In this document: piece by piece, positions 6,632 to 11,916 of the stretch
How positions within the stretch are numbered: the first letter of the stretch is position 1
Layout: the number at the start of each line of letters is the position of its first letter
Origin: a virus
DNA length: 21,469 nucleotides
Reading direction: 5' to 3' (one strand)
IMG/VR virus record: IMGVR_UViG_3300028879_000011
Location: 1 to 21,469 of that record
Translations under genes and position numbers: made by a program
The notes under the pieces: model-generated
What the model was told of the DNA's origin: nothing
The model's database searches: none
What the model saw: only the letters and a program-made list of their open reading frames with translations

Positions 6632-6786
6632 TTCTGGCCGTCGCCCTCGGGCAGCGCCGGGAGTGTCAACGCCAGCCGGTCGCGCACGACTGCGCTGACC
6701 GACCGCTCCTCGGTGTATGCGGCCAGCCGCAACCGCTCGTACAGGTCATCGGGCAGGTCCACACTGATTCGCTTCATGGAATCCAT
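6628..6786 (-). CDS. Ribbon-helix-helix (CopG/Arc-type) DNA-binding protein
   Basis: A 52-aa protein starting at the ATG at 6786 (a second in-frame ATG is at 6777). The sequence has the compact RHH layout: a beta strand (KRISVDLP), helix 1 (DDLYERLRLAAYTEE), the turn (RSVSA) and helix 2 (AVVRDRLALTLPAL). Such proteins dimerise, place the strand pair in the DNA major groove and commonly autoregulate small operons or act as antitoxins. The only downstream partner is the HNH-2 gene, joined by a GTGA overlap, so the two are almost certainly co-translated. The frame stays open further upstream, but that part is antisense to other genes and unlike RHH proteins. No clear Shine-Dalgarno precedes the ATG. 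I infer it controls the nuclease gene. Confidence 0.75.
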   Translation of the reverse strand: MDSMKRISVDLPDDLYERLRLAAYTEERSVSAVVRDRLALTLPALPEGDGQK

Positions 6787-6790
6787 GATA

Positions 6791-6802
6791 CCGGAAATCC
6801 GG
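6791..6802. promoter_or_regulatory. Inverted repeat CCGGA-AA-TCCGG, candidate operator
   Basis: A perfect 5-bp inverted repeat with a two-base spacer, five bases upstream of the RHH start, in the 30-bp gap before the divergent plus-strand gene. Short palindromes like this are typical RHH operators, so autoregulation is plausible. Short GC-rich palindromes are also common by chance. Confidence 0.3.
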
Positions 6803-6816
6803 GAGATGGCGGCCTT

Positions 6817-7041
6817 ATGTCCCAATATCCTCAGCGGGTACTTACTGACACTTCCGTAACATGGGATTCCCATGCGAACGGCGCGGAGCGGGCAACCTTC
6901 ACCCGTCACGGAACGGTCGTCGACGTGGTGCCCGGATCGCTGCTGGAAGCCGCCTACGGGCCGTCCGTCCTGTCCGGCGTGATCCCTCTCAGCCAGCGCG
7001 GCAACGAAGCCTGCCTGAGCCAAGCGTGCGTAAGTAACTAG
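6817..7041 (+). CDS. Small phage protein, function unknown
   Basis: A 74-aa protein starting with ATG behind a plausible Shine-Dalgarno (GGGAGATGG). It is divergent from the RHH-HNH-2 cassette. The sequence looks like a small mixed alpha/beta fold with a VVDVVPGSLLEAAYG segment near the middle and two Cys near the C-terminus. It lies ten bases before the small membrane protein gene and reads with the structural operon. I do not recognise the family. It could belong to the phage backbone or to the inserted cassette; the good start signal and tight downstream spacing favour the backbone. Confidence 0.6.
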   Translation: MSQYPQRVLTDTSVTWDSHANGAERATFTRHGTVVDVVPGSLLEAAYGPSVLSGVIPLSQRGNEACLSQACVSN

Positions 7042-7050
7042 GAGGCAGTC

Positions 7051-7233
7051 GTGAGCGTGCCGGGGGTGAAGCCGGGGATGGCGTCCCGCCTGCCCTTCGC
7101 CGTGGCCGCGCTGTTCTTCCTGGCCTCCGCCCTCACCACCTGGCACCACCCGGCAACGGTTGCCTCTGCGGGCATGTGGCTGTTCTTCGGCGGTGTGGCC
7201 GCTGTCGCGGCCGGGGCGGTGACGAGCCCGTGA
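7051..7233 (+). CDS. Small two-helix membrane protein
   Basis: A 60-aa protein starting with GTG, with a near-perfect Shine-Dalgarno (AGGAGG) five to six bases upstream. A short basic N-terminus (VKPGMASR) precedes two hydrophobic segments (about 14-29 and 38-56) separated by a short HHP loop, predicting a hairpin in the cytoplasmic membrane. Size and topology fit class II holins, but the gene lies in the head-tail region rather than near a lysin, so a holin call is not justified. The stop overlaps the next start by four bases (GTGA), indicating coupling. Confidence 0.65.
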   Translation: MSVPGVKPGMASRLPFAVAALFFLASALTTWHHPATVASAGMWLFFGGVAAVAAGAVTSP

Positions 7234-7511
7234 CCCGGTACAGAAAGAAGCCCGTCGTTATCGACGCTGAGCGCGTCGACCGGGACAAGCTGCACCGGCT
7301 CAGCCCGGAGTTCCGTGCCGCCGTCTGCAACGAGGTGTGCGACCAGGGTGAGCGGAAGTACGAGAACGGCCGATCGATGCCGCACGTCCACACGCTCGAA
7401 GGCGCCATGCACATCAGCGACGGGGACTGGCTGGTCAAAGGCGTCCAGGGCGAGTTCTACCCGGTGAAAAGTGACATCTTCGCGGCCACCTACGAGCCGG
7501 TGATCGCGTGA
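7230..7511 (+). CDS. Conserved phage protein of the YRKKPVVIxA type
   Basis: A 93-aa protein. I choose the GTG at 7230 because it overlaps the previous stop (GTGA) and the protein family starts exactly here (TRYRKKPVVIDAERV). The C-terminal half has LEGAMHISDGDWLVKGVQGEFYPVKSDIFAATYEPV written as two motifs, GDWLVKGVQGEFYPVK and DIFAATYEPV, which are the hallmark of a small family found in many phages of Gram-positive and Gram-negative hosts. No biochemical role is known to me. It overlaps the adaptor gene by four bases. Its place among head-tail genes is less common, as members usually sit in accessory regions. Confidence 0.85.
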   Translation: MTRYRKKPVVIDAERVDRDKLHRLSPEFRAAVCNEVCDQGERKYENGRSMPHVHTLEGAMHISDGDWLVKGVQGEFYPVKSDIFAATYEPVIA

Positions 7512-8065
7512 CGACCCCTGTTGCTAGCGGCGTCCTGTACGCGTCCGTCGCTGACCTGCGGAACGTCATGAGCGGGACAGACTCCGGGACGGGCACGGCG
7601 GCGCAGCTCACCGACGCGCAGTTGGAGCTGGCGCTTTATGCGGCGAGCAATCGCGTGTCGGTGTACGCGGGCAACCTTTACGACAGTTCCGTGCCGGAGG
7701 CCGTGCCCCCGCCTGTCCTGCATGATCTAACGCTCGATCTGGCGTGCTTCTGGGCGTACAAGACATATCTCAAGAGCAAGGAAATCACGGCGACCCACCC
7801 CGTGTACATCGCCTATCGCGACGCAATGGGGATCCTGGCCGACGTGAGAAAGGGCGTCGTCCTCCTCGATCCGGCGGCGGCTCCGGGAATCGGCATGGAA
7901 ACGGGGACGGTCATCAACCGCCTCCCGCCGATCTTCACGGGCCGGGACAGCAACACCAGAGTGTCGCCTGTGACTGGTGTTCTCGAAGCCGATGTCCCCC
8001 TCGGCCAGTGGTCCCCGCGCGGCATGGGCTGGGGCGACGGGGCGGGGACGGTGTACGAGGGATGA
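7508..8065 (+). CDS. Head-tail adaptor (Mu gp36-like / DUF1320-type)
   Basis: A 185-aa protein starting with GTG overlapping the previous stop. The first 120 residues follow the gp36-like/connector layout: a YASVADLRNVM start, a helix with QLTDAQLELALYAASNRVSVY, an LTLDLACFWAYKTYL helix and YRDAMGILADVRKGVVLLDP. These bundles form the ring that docks under the portal and leads to the tail. The C-terminal 60 residues are Gly/Pro-rich (RLPPIFTGRDSNTRVSP, WSPRGMGWGDG) as in related phage adaptors. The ATGA overlap with the next gene and its place before neck and terminator genes support the call. The portal must lie upstream of the window. Confidence 0.8.
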   Translation: MTTPVASGVLYASVADLRNVMSGTDSGTGTAAQLTDAQLELALYAASNRVSVYAGNLYDSSVPEAVPPPVLHDLTLDLACFWAYKTYLKSKEITATHPVYIAYRDAMGILADVRKGVVLLDPAAAPGIGMETGTVINRLPPIFTGRDSNTRVSPVTGVLEADVPLGQWSPRGMGWGDGAGTVYEG

Positions 8066-8592
8066 CCGGCACCGGGACGTTCAACGCGCGCATAGACGCG
8101 CTGCGCAGCATGGTCGGCAGCGGCGTACTGACCGGCTCAGTTACATGTGACCAGGTATACGCACATTTTCAGCACGAACGCGCGGACCTGCATCATCCTC
8201 GCGGCGGCGGCCCGTTCTTCCTTTCGAGACCGCTGATGGAACATTACCGCGACTACCTGGACGACTACGCCAAGACCGTGCTCACTGACGGCGGACAGCC
8301 CGCGATGAAGCGCAGCATGGAACATCTTTCCGATCAGGTCGAGGTCACTGCGCCGCGCGAGTGGGGCGACCTCCTCGCATCGGGCCACCCCGCCGTCACG
8401 CAGAACGATCATGTGATCTATGACCGGCCCCCGAAGGTCGCCCGGCTCACGAGGCAGGAATTGCGGGCCAAGAGCCGGGCTGTCCTGCGGGCGCGGCTCG
8501 CTGCCGGCCTAAGTGTCTACTTCACCCGTGATGGCAGGGTCATCCGCATCCCCGGCAAGAACGAACCCCACGAGATGCGGGGCCGGCTATGA
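8062..8592 (+). CDS. Neck / tail-completion protein (HK97 gp10-like, tentative)
   Basis: A 176-aa protein starting with the ATG in the ATGA overlap at 8062. It has a helical N-terminus, a HHPRGGGPFFLSRPLMEHY segment (about 47-65), then DQVEVTAPREWGDLLASGHP and VIYDRPP around 95-130, which resembles the gp10-like/minor capsid neck proteins between adaptor and tail terminator in actinophages. A basic helix (RQELRAKSRAVLRARLA) follows, with a short beta tail. Its job would be closing the head or completing the connector. The order adaptor, this gene, terminator is canonical. I am confident it is a neck component and less so of the exact class (stopper or gp10-like). Confidence 0.65.
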   Translation: MTGTGTFNARIDALRSMVGSGVLTGSVTCDQVYAHFQHERADLHHPRGGGPFFLSRPLMEHYRDYLDDYAKTVLTDGGQPAMKRSMEHLSDQVEVTAPREWGDLLASGHPAVTQNDHVIYDRPPKVARLTRQELRAKSRAVLRARLAAGLSVYFTRDGRVIRIPGKNEPHEMRGRL

Positions 8593-9017
8593 GCCACACC
8601 GCGCCCACCGTCGCCGTTGAGCAGGTCGTCTGCGACTGGATCGCCTCCCTCGGCTGGGATAACAGGCAGGAGCTTGGATTCCCGCTGTACGTGGGCCCGG
8701 AGATCATTGCGGACCCCGACAAGGCCGTTTTCATCACCGGGACCGGGGGCCCGGGCTTTACGACCGAGGAGCCGGCGACGGACGCGGTGACGTTCCAGGC
8801 GCGCGTCCGGGGCCCGGCCGATGACCCCCTCGCCGCCCGGCTGGCCGCGGACACCCTGGACGCGCTGATCCTGTCCGCTCCTTTTCCTGCGCAGGTAGAC
8901 GGGACGCAGATTGTCCACGTGCACCGGCTAGCCGGTCGGCCCGCCATGCTCCCCCTTGATGAGTCCGATAAAAGGTTTGAATGTACTTGCTCCTACATAA
9001 TAGTAATAGGAGTGTGA
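8589..9017 (+). CDS. Tail terminator protein
   Basis: A 142-aa protein overlapping the previous gene by ATGA. It has an N-terminal helix (VAVEQVVCDWIASLGW), the loop FITGTGGPGFTTEEPATDAV, a VTFQARVRGPADDPLAARLAADTL strand-helix, then HVHRLAGRPAMLPLDESDKRF and a final beta strand, matching actinophage tail terminators (gpU-like alpha/beta fold). These form a ring that stops tail tube growth and joins tail to head. The last codons (Ile-Val-Ile-Gly-Val-stop) lie in an unusually AT-rich patch next to the HNH-3 gene, and Ile-Gly-Val-stop is repeated at the end of HNH-3. The gene therefore looks interrupted at its 3' end, with that end rebuilt by duplication. Confidence 0.8.
   Translation: MSHTAPTVAVEQVVCDWIASLGWDNRQELGFPLYVGPEIIADPDKAVFITGTGGPGFTTEEPATDAVTFQARVRGPADDPLAARLAADTLDALILSAPFPAQVDGTQIVHVHRLAGRPAMLPLDESDKRFECTCSYIIVIGV
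8990..9012 (+). promoter_or_regulatory. Hairpin that can hide the HNH-3 Shine-Dalgarno
   Basis: CTCCTA (8990-8995) can pair with TAGGAG (9007-9012) around an 11-base A/T-rich loop, possibly extended by two G-U pairs. The 3' arm is the Shine-Dalgarno of the HNH gene starting at 9025. Ribosomes finishing the tail terminator (stop at 9015-9017) would melt the stem. Low nuclease expression unless coupled is the likely consequence. Confidence 0.4.
9006..9013 (+). repeat. Left copy of ATAGGAGT direct repeat flanking HNH-3
   Basis: ATAGGAGT lies within the last codons of the tail terminator gene and carries a Shine-Dalgarno. An identical copy is at 9451-9458, at the end of HNH-3. In both copies the frame reads Ile-Gly-Val followed by a stop codon. 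Confidence 0.55.
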
Positions 9018-9024
9018 TGCGATT

Positions 9025-9462
9025 ATGCCATTCGAGCCACGAGAGAAGCACTGGGCATGGAAAGGCGACGACGCCGGGTACGGCGGTCTCCATCTCAGGG
9101 TCAGAAGAGAACGCGGTCCAGCGTCAGATTACAAATGCGAATGCGGCAACCAATCGCAGGAATGGTCGCGTATCGCCGGGCGGGACGGCTGTGACGTGCA
9201 GGATTACGTTGCTAAGTGTCTTTTCTGCCACAGAGCGTACGACAAGTCCAACGGCGGGACGGGCTCATGGCCGAGAGGCGAGGGCTGCTGGAACAGTGTA
9301 CTTACCGCTGACGACGTGGAAGACATCCGGGTTCGCCACGGATTTTTCGGCGAGGGAAGCACGGCAATCGCCCGTGAGTACGGCGTATCAAAAGGAGCGG
9401 TGGACGGCGTGATCCACTTCCGCAATTGGCGTCATTTGAACGCCTGTGAGATAGGAGTTTAG
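9025..9462 (+). CDS. HNH endonuclease with C-terminal HTH (HNH-3)
   Basis: A 145-aa protein in the plus direction, starting with ATG 12 bases after GGAG. The N-terminal half carries the small actinophage HNH pattern: HWAWKGDDAGYGGLH (9-23), YKCECG (37-41), a Trp about six residues on, DYVAKCLFCHRAYDK (60-74). The two Cys pairs should bind zinc. Residues about 93-137 form a helix-turn-helix (LTADDVEDIRVRHG, AIAREYGVSKGAVDGVI, then FRNW), as in resolvase-like specificity domains attached to phage HNH proteins. It is visibly less GC-rich than its neighbours, with more AT-ending codons, suggesting recent transfer. It splits the usual terminator to tail-gene order and is not related in sequence to the two minus-strand copies. 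A homing role is inferred. Confidence 0.82.
   Translation: MPFEPREKHWAWKGDDAGYGGLHLRVRRERGPASDYKCECGNQSQEWSRIAGRDGCDVQDYVAKCLFCHRAYDKSNGGTGSWPRGEGCWNSVLTADDVEDIRVRHGFFGEGSTAIAREYGVSKGAVDGVIHFRNWRHLNACEIGV
9451..9458 (+). repeat. Right copy of ATAGGAGT direct repeat flanking HNH-3
   Basis: Identical to 9006-9013. This copy provides the Shine-Dalgarno (GGAG, six bases before the TTG at 9464) for the next structural gene and encodes the last Ile-Gly-Val of HNH-3. Confidence 0.55.
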
Positions 9463-9463
9463 A

Positions 9464-9964
9464 TTGGCTACCGGACCGCGGCTCGCCGTCATCCCCGCCC
9501 TGTTCAACACCGGCCCTGCGGTGTCGGTGTTCCCGCTCTACGCGACGGTCGGCGCGGCCGGGGTGGACGCCGTAGGCGCCGGCGGGACGGCCTTCGCTAC
9601 CGCCTGGGGCACAAACCTGGGCGTCATGATCCCCAATGTCAGCAACGGCGGGGTGTGGCTGTACTACACGTGCGGGGCCGTCACTCCCTCCTATCAGGTG
9701 CTGATCGGGAACGTGGCGGGGACCTCCGGCCAGGTGCCGCCCGCTACCGCCGAGGCCGGCACGCTGGTCACCTCCTCATCGGGCTGGCTGGGGCCGTTCA
9801 GCCCGTCCACGTACAACCAGGAATCGCCGACCACCGTGACCTACACGGGGGCGATCAACACGACCGCGCTGACCGCCGCCGCGCAGGGCTGCGTGGTCAT
9901 CGACTTCTCCGCTACCACTCTCCTGTGTGTCCGCGCCTACCAGTTTGTGACGGTGACCCCATGA
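9464..9964 (+). CDS. Beta-rich structural protein upstream of the tail tube gene
   Basis: A 166-aa protein. The start is TTG, chosen because GGAG lies six bases upstream and no better start follows. It is low in charge and rich in Gly, Ala, Thr and Val, with VMIPNVSNGGVWLYYTCG, VLIGNVAGTSG and a WLGPFSPSTYNQ motif that I associate with a small structural protein next to major tail genes in actinophages. The final residues (CVRAYQFVTVTP) look like a beta strand. The ATG of the next gene overlaps its stop. It could be a tail-tube accessory or decoration protein; the exact role is unknown. Confidence 0.7.
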   Translation: MATGPRLAVIPALFNTGPAVSVFPLYATVGAAGVDAVGAGGTAFATAWGTNLGVMIPNVSNGGVWLYYTCGAVTPSYQVLIGNVAGTSGQVPPATAEAGTLVTSSSGWLGPFSPSTYNQESPTTVTYTGAINTTALTAAAQGCVVIDFSATTLLCVRAYQFVTVTP

Positions 9965-10350
9965 GCGAGACCAGCACCCCGGCATCATCCCCGCCAGCGC
10001 CCAAGCCAGCGGCGCCGCCCGCGCAGACCCCGGCGCAGGTGCCAGGCGCGGCGGCAGGCGACACGTCGGCGGCGCTGGCGGCGCCCGTCACCGCCCTGGC
10101 GTCCGGGCCTCCCGCGGCGGCGGAGGACCAGTCCGGCCTCGCCGCGAAGCTCGAGGAAGAGCTCGCGAAGCTCCGCGCCGACGCGACCGCCGGGGAGAAA
10201 GCGGTCATGCGGGTCCTGGCGCCCCACTCCTCCATGACGTGGGGCGGGGTCACGGTCACCGACCAGCCAACCACTGTTCCGGCGCACACGGTGCCCGGCC
10301 TGACCGAGGCCGCGCTGAACGCCGGCGTCAAGATCATCCAGGAGCACTGA
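9961..10350 (+). CDS. Ala/Pro-rich linker protein, function unknown
   Basis: A 129-aa protein starting with ATG in an ATGA overlap. The first 55 residues are almost only Ala, Pro, Ser, Thr and Gly and should be disordered. A short charged coiled coil follows (LAAKLEEELAKLRADATAGEKAVMRVL, about 60-85, heptad-like), then a small C-terminal domain (SMTWGGVTVTDQPTTVPAH, then LTEAALNAGVKIIQE). It ends one base before the major tail gene start and supplies that gene's Shine-Dalgarno (AGGAG). Position suggests a tail accessory protein. The first 55 codons would be prone to length variation because of the simple composition. Confidence 0.7.
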   Translation: MSETSTPASSPPAPKPAAPPAQTPAQVPGAAAGDTSAALAAPVTALASGPPAAAEDQSGLAAKLEEELAKLRADATAGEKAVMRVLAPHSSMTWGGVTVTDQPTTVPAHTVPGLTEAALNAGVKIIQEH

Positions 10351-10351
10351 T

Positions 10352-10960
10352 ATGGCGATCGTCCCGCTCAACTACGCCCCTCCGGCGTACACGACCACGA
10401 ACGTGCTGTACGGGGTCGGGGTGCTGTTCACCGCCCCCACCGGCACCGCGGTGCCCGGCGACGCCTATCTCGGGTACGGCACGTCGTGGACAGGCCTGGG
10501 CTGGAACTACGTCGGCGGCACCCTCGACGGCGTGACGCTCACGTTCGCTCCCACGACCCAGAACATCCTCATCGAGGAGCAGCCGACACCGGTCGGCGTC
10601 GCCGTCTCGACGGCGGACCTGACGGTGACCTGCAACCTCTCGGAAGAAACCCTGAACAACGTCAGCCTGGCGTGGGGTAACTCCGGGACGCAGGCGACCA
10701 CCGCGGCGGGGGCCAGCCAGCCCGGCAAGACGGTCCTCACCCTCTCCACGGTGTTCCCGTCGCTGAGCGTGGCGCTGATCGGCAAGAACCAGTCGGGGTA
10801 CGCCAGGGTCCTCTACGTCCCGACCATGATCAGCGCCGGTCAGGTGCAGACGGCGTACCGCAGGGCCGCGCAGCAGCGCGTCTACCCGCTCACCCTGTCC
10901 GCTATCTGCCCGTTCAGCAGTATCACGTGGTCGGATCTCACAAGTTTGGCCACCTCGTAG
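10352..10960 (+). CDS. Major tail protein (tail tube)
   Basis: A 202-aa protein starting with ATG, with AGGAG about eight bases upstream. The central part (GVTLTFAPTTQNILIEEQPT, then PVGVAVSTADLTVTCNLSEE, then LNNVSLAWGNSG) is the signature of actinophage major tail proteins that stack as hexameric rings to form the tube. The C-terminus (ARVLYVPTMISAGQVQTAYR, then RVYPLTLSAICP) fits the same family. About 200 aa is typical. It is followed by the tail-assembly chaperone pair and tape measure gene, the standard order. A 52-base gap follows, with the second ATTTCGAACA motif and a small hairpin. Confidence 0.88.
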   Translation: MAIVPLNYAPPAYTTTNVLYGVGVLFTAPTGTAVPGDAYLGYGTSWTGLGWNYVGGTLDGVTLTFAPTTQNILIEEQPTPVGVAVSTADLTVTCNLSEETLNNVSLAWGNSGTQATTAAGASQPGKTVLTLSTVFPSLSVALIGKNQSGYARVLYVPTMISAGQVQTAYRRAAQQRVYPLTLSAICPFSSITWSDLTSLATS

Positions 10961-10965
10961 ATCTT

Positions 10966-10975
10966 ATTTCGAACA
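10966..10975 (+). promoter_or_regulatory. ATTTCGAACA motif after the major tail gene
   Basis: Exact copy of the 10-mer at the end of the major capsid gene (2892-2901), starting six bases after the major tail protein stop. A shorter core, TCGAACA, is at 1420-1426. The shared position after the two most abundantly needed virion genes suggests a regulatory or RNA-processing role; chance is not excluded. Confidence 0.3.
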
Positions 10976-10977
10976 TC

Positions 10978-10991
10978 GCTCCGGGAGGAGC
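10978..10991 (+). promoter_or_regulatory. Short GNRA-tetraloop hairpin between tail tube and chaperone genes
   Basis: GCTCC (10978-10982) and GGAGC (10987-10991) form a perfect 5-bp stem closed by GGGA, which fits the stable GNRA tetraloop class. There is no T-tract, so it is not a classic terminator. It could protect the 3' end of the major tail message or damp read-through into the chaperone and tape measure genes. Confidence 0.3.
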
Positions 10992-11012
10992 CTGGCAGGG
11001 GGGGAAAGGTCA

Positions 11013-11462
11013 TTGGCAGCATTCAGCGCGGAGTCCGTAGCCGAGGAGCTCGGCTACACGTTCACCTACAAGGTCGGGGACAAGGTGATACCGGGGCCGT
11101 CCGGCGTGATCGACGAGCCGACGGACAGGCAGATCGCCAAGTTCCTGACCGGGGTCAAGAAGGTCGTCAAGGAGTCGGAGGACAAGCTGCCCTCCACGGC
11201 GGACCCCGCCAACCCCGCATCGGTGACAGACGCCCTGGACGACCTGAACCCCGAGGACGTCGTGAGCTTGATGGGGAAGATGGCGCAACTGTACGCCGAC
11301 CTGTGCTCCGGGTCGCCGTCCAAGGCGGAGATCCTGGCGCTGCCGATGCGGCGCAGGCAGGCATTCTACGCCTGGCTGCAGCAGGAGGTTATGTCCCCGG
11401 AAGCCGGACCCGGCGCTGGGAGAGCGCGGCCGAGCTCCCCGCTGCGCGCAGTCGCCGGGTAA
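11013..11462 (+). CDS. Tail assembly chaperone, short form (gpG-like)
   Basis: A 149-aa protein. The start is TTG, chosen because GGGGAAAGG lies about four bases upstream and the reading matches a whole folded protein from there. It is acidic and helical with a small N-terminal beta part (YTFTYKVGDKVIPGPSG), then DRQIAKFLTGVKKVVKESED, an Asp/Pro linker (STADPANPASV) and a helical C-terminal region (LSLMGKMAQLYADL-like segment, PMRRRQAFYAWLQQEV). Lying between tail tube and tape measure genes, it corresponds to lambda gpG, which coats the tape measure protein during tail assembly and is not in the final virion. The reading frame of the next gene overlaps it in -1, the arrangement used to make the longer gpGT product. 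Confidence 0.82.
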   Translation: MAAFSAESVAEELGYTFTYKVGDKVIPGPSGVIDEPTDRQIAKFLTGVKKVVKESEDKLPSTADPANPASVTDALDDLNPEDVVSLMGKMAQLYADLCSGSPSKAEILALPMRRRQAFYAWLQQEVMSPEAGPGAGRARPSSPLRAVAG

Positions 11463-11722
11463 TCCTGTACTCGGTCCGCCGCTACCTGAACTTCACCGAG
11501 GACGACTGGGACGATCTGTCGTGGGACCGGCAGCGGGCCTACCTCGAAGGCATGTCCGAGGACGAAAGCGTGCCGTTCAGCTTCCAGGCCGCTGCTTCCG
11601 CGCCGCCTGAGGGGCCGTACGGGCCCACGGTGCGGACCGGGGTCAAGACCGGGGCCGACGTCATCGACCTGGCCGGGATGATCGAGCAGATGGAAGCCGC
11701 CCGGCAGCCGGGGGGCCGGTGA
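11303..11722 (+). CDS. Tail assembly chaperone, frameshift extension (gpT-like)
   Basis: This frame is -1 relative to the gene at 11013 and is open from at least 11303 to the TGA at 11720-11722. The first bases given are only the open-frame limit. Residues after the overlap (YSVRRYLNFTEDDWDDLSW, then RQRAYLEGMSEDESV) look like real protein, with conserved-looking Trp and acidic residues, and end with a VIDLAGMIEQMEAARQPGG helix. No convincing independent start with a Shine-Dalgarno is visible before the folded part. By comparison with lambda G/GT it should be made as a fusion to the upstream chaperone at a low ratio, linking the chaperone to the tail tube protein. The next gene starts in a GTGA overlap. 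Confidence 0.72.
   Translation: MLRVAVQGGDPGAADAAQAGILRLAAAGGYVPGSRTRRWESAAELPAARSRRVILYSVRRYLNFTEDDWDDLSWDRQRAYLEGMSEDESVPFSFQAAASAPPEGPYGPTVRTGVKTGADVIDLAGMIEQMEAARQPGGR
11396..11402 (+). other. Tentative -1 frameshift site
   Basis: In the overlap, C CCG GAA (11396-11402 in the zero frame) is the nearest thing to a slippery heptamer: the P-site Pro codon can re-pair as CCC, but the A-site re-pairing (GAA to GGA) is imperfect. I see no canonical X XXY YYZ in the overlap. The existence of a shift is well supported by gene order; the exact site is not. Confidence 0.25.
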
Positions 11723-11916
11723 TGGCGTTCAATCCGGCGCGCTTCCCGTGGCGGACGGGGCGGCACGCGGGCCGCACGATTTACGTGCAGCTCACAGCCA
11801 TCCCGTCCGACGATGATCCGCTCATCGGGCTGATGGACACGCCGGAGCTGGCGCAGGCCGCCTGCGACGGTCACAACCTCTTCCTCGACCGGGGAGGTGA
11901 GCAGCATGGCCTTTGA
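11719..11916 (+). CDS. Small conserved actinophage protein, function unknown
   Basis: A 65-aa protein starting at GTG 11719 (overlapping the previous stop) or ATG 11722. The pattern GRTIYVQLTAIPSDDDPLIG then MDTPELAQAACDGHNLFLD resembles short proteins I recall from many actinophage genomes, with a beta strand pair and a helix ending in HN. It ends 11 bases into the tape measure gene, giving tight coupling. Family members occur in varied genome positions, so its place before the tape measure does not imply a tail role. Confidence 0.75.
   Translation: MMAFNPARFPWRTGRHAGRTIYVQLTAIPSDDDPLIGLMDTPELAQAACDGHNLFLDRGGEQHGL

Noticed and set aside
5270-6859. A 529-codon plus-strand frame spanning the HNH-2 cassette
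   Set aside because: It crosses the end of a supported gene and runs antisense to HNH-2 and the RHH gene, with Arg/His-rich low-quality sequence.
6787-7149. Upstream extension of the RHH gene to 173 residues
   Set aside because: The extension is antisense to two plus-strand genes with good Shine-Dalgarno sites, and RHH proteins normally begin just before the beta strand.
7051-7233. Holin call for the two-helix membrane protein
   Set aside because: Size and topology fit, but no lysin lies nearby and the gene is embedded among head-tail genes.
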